5,829 nucleotides of DNA, taken from positions 1-5,829 of the forward strand of contig CAISZB010000262.1 of NCBI GenBank assembly GCA_903889845.1, written 5' to 3'. The position numbers and the translations under genes are program-made. Positions within the stretch are counted from its first letter, which is position 1. Each line of letters opens with the position of its first letter. Positions 5,169-5,829 of the stretch are shown here, piece by piece. This DNA comes from an uncultured Verrucomicrobium sp. GTDB lineage: Bacteria; Verrucomicrobiota; Verrucomicrobiia; Methylacidiphilales; GAS474. A model generated the notes under the pieces. That model did no database searches and had not been told where the DNA came from. It saw only the letters and a list, made by a program, of their open reading frames with translations.

Positions 5169-5829
5169 ATGCGTCTTCGGCTTTTCCCGGCAGCGGCCCT
5201 TTCCCTCGTCCTGCTCGCCCTCCTCTCCCCGCTCCTCTGTCTCGGCTTAGGCGGCTGCGCCGACACCAAGGGGCAGTTCACCCCGCTCCCCAACCAGCCC
5301 CTCACCTTCCGCTACTACGGGCACGGCTTCGCCTACGTCATCACCACGACGGGCGTCCGCATCGCCCTCGACCCCTACGGGGACGACACCGTCCACTACC
5401 CCTTCCCGGAGCGCCTCCCCGCCGACATCGTCCTGGCCAGCTGCGAGCGCGAGGACCACAACGCCAGCTCCCGCCTCTTCGGCGCGCCGCAGGCCTTCCG
5501 CAGCGTCACCGGCATCGGCCTGAACAACGCCCGCGGCCTCCTCTTCCGCGGCACCCGCACCTACCTGGACAAGGAACAGGGCGCCCGCGGCGGGACGAAC
5601 ACCGTCTTCAGCTTCTCCATCGACGGCGTCCGCATCGTCCACCTCGGCAACATCGGCCACGTCCTCTCCGCCACCCAGCGGGAAGAAGTCGGCTCGGCCG
5701 ACGTCCTCTTCCTCCCCGTCGGGAACAAGGACCTCACCCCCGCCGACCTGGCCCGCAACGTCTCCGACCTCAACGCCCGGATCGTGATCCCGATCTGCTA
5801 CGGGACCCAATACTCCGGCAACCTCGACC
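5169..5829 (+). CDS. MBL-fold lipoprotein with degenerate metal site (runs off right edge)
   Basis: The first 220 residues are visible. Residues 1-30 are a lipoprotein signal: RLR, a Leu/Ala-rich core, and lipobox LGGC with Cys30 as the lipidated residue, so the protein is probably membrane-anchored outside the cytoplasm. From about residue 46 it follows the UlaG-like/Lactamase_B_3 branch of the metallo-beta-lactamase fold: YYGHGFAYVIT (49-59), ALDPY (66-70), DIVLASCEREDHN (86-98), RGGTNTVFSFSIDGVRIVHL (140-159), GNIGHVL (160-166), DVLFLPVG (178-185) and IVIPICYGT (205-213). The usual ligands are largely lost: the HxHxDH motif is CxRxDH (Cys92, Arg94, Asp96, His97 kept), the His of the FHD/YHD site is Leu133, the Asp of HLGD is Asn161, and the His of PMHY is Cys210. 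An inactive or re-purposed fold is likely. No Shine-Dalgarno sequence precedes the ATG, and the gene begins 36 bp after the tRNA. Codons are strongly C-ending. Confidence 0.85.
   Translation, partial: MRLRLFPAAALSLVLLALLSPLLCLGLGGCADTKGQFTPLPNQPLTFRYYGHGFAYVITTTGVRIALDPYGDDTVHYPFPERLPADIVLASCEREDHNASSRLFGAPQAFRSVTGIGLNNARGLLFRGTRTYLDKEQGARGGTNTVFSFSIDGVRIVHLGNIGHVLSATQREEVGSADVLFLPVGNKDLTPADLARNVSDLNARIVIPICYGTQYSGNLD

Noticed and set aside
5247..5810. 187-aa minus-strand frame opposite the lipoprotein gene
   Set aside because: The translation is almost entirely Val, Ala, Glu, Gly and Asp, the expected mirror of a plus-strand gene with C-ending codons. The plus frame has a signal peptide, a lipobox and MBL motifs.

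Overview
The window looks like chromosomal DNA from a high-GC, free-living bacterium with a polysaccharide- or glycoside-degrading lifestyle. The Verrucomicrobiota/Planctomycetota (PVC) side of the tree is the best guess. The basis is the FAD-oxidoreductase type (GGLGYTD..., REFYRR, CLSASHIAYGSARMEP blocks), a GH4 glycosidase carrying a CBM9-like tail, and an exported OB-fold protein. This is an inference from family distributions as I know them; no marker gene proves it. Nothing suggests a mobile element, phage, CRISPR array or plasmid.

Layout. Positions 1-4746 hold a tight minus-strand gene string, read from right to left. It begins with a 721-aa GH4 NAD-dependent alpha-glycosidase with two extra C-terminal beta-rich domains (4746-2581). 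Next come a 242-aa exported protein with an OB-fold (tRNA_anti-like) region (2560-1832), a 541-aa FAD-dependent oxidoreductase of the PF12831 type (1798-173), and the first codons of an exported protein that leaves the left edge (113 or 155 to 1). Gaps are about 20, 33 and 17-59 bp with no terminator visible, so one operon is likely. Positions 4747-5051 are a 305-bp noncoding divergent region. It has an AT-rich patch with dyad symmetry near the GH4 gene, an imperfect direct repeat in the middle, and a TATAAT box just ahead of the tRNA. A plus-strand tRNA-Leu(UAG) occupies 5052-5132. A plus-strand lipoprotein gene with a metallo-beta-lactamase-like fold starts at 5169 and runs off the right edge.

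How the genes may work together. GH4 enzymes cleave glycosides through an NAD-dependent 3-keto intermediate, and the FAD protein is a second redox enzyme in the same transcript. A redox-based glycoside or uronide utilisation module is therefore a reasonable reading, but the substrate is unknown. The most unusual single gene is the lipoprotein at the right. Its MBL scaffold is well preserved, yet most of the expected metal-binding positions are replaced (Cys, Arg, Leu, Asn, Cys), which points to a pseudoenzyme or an altered metal site.
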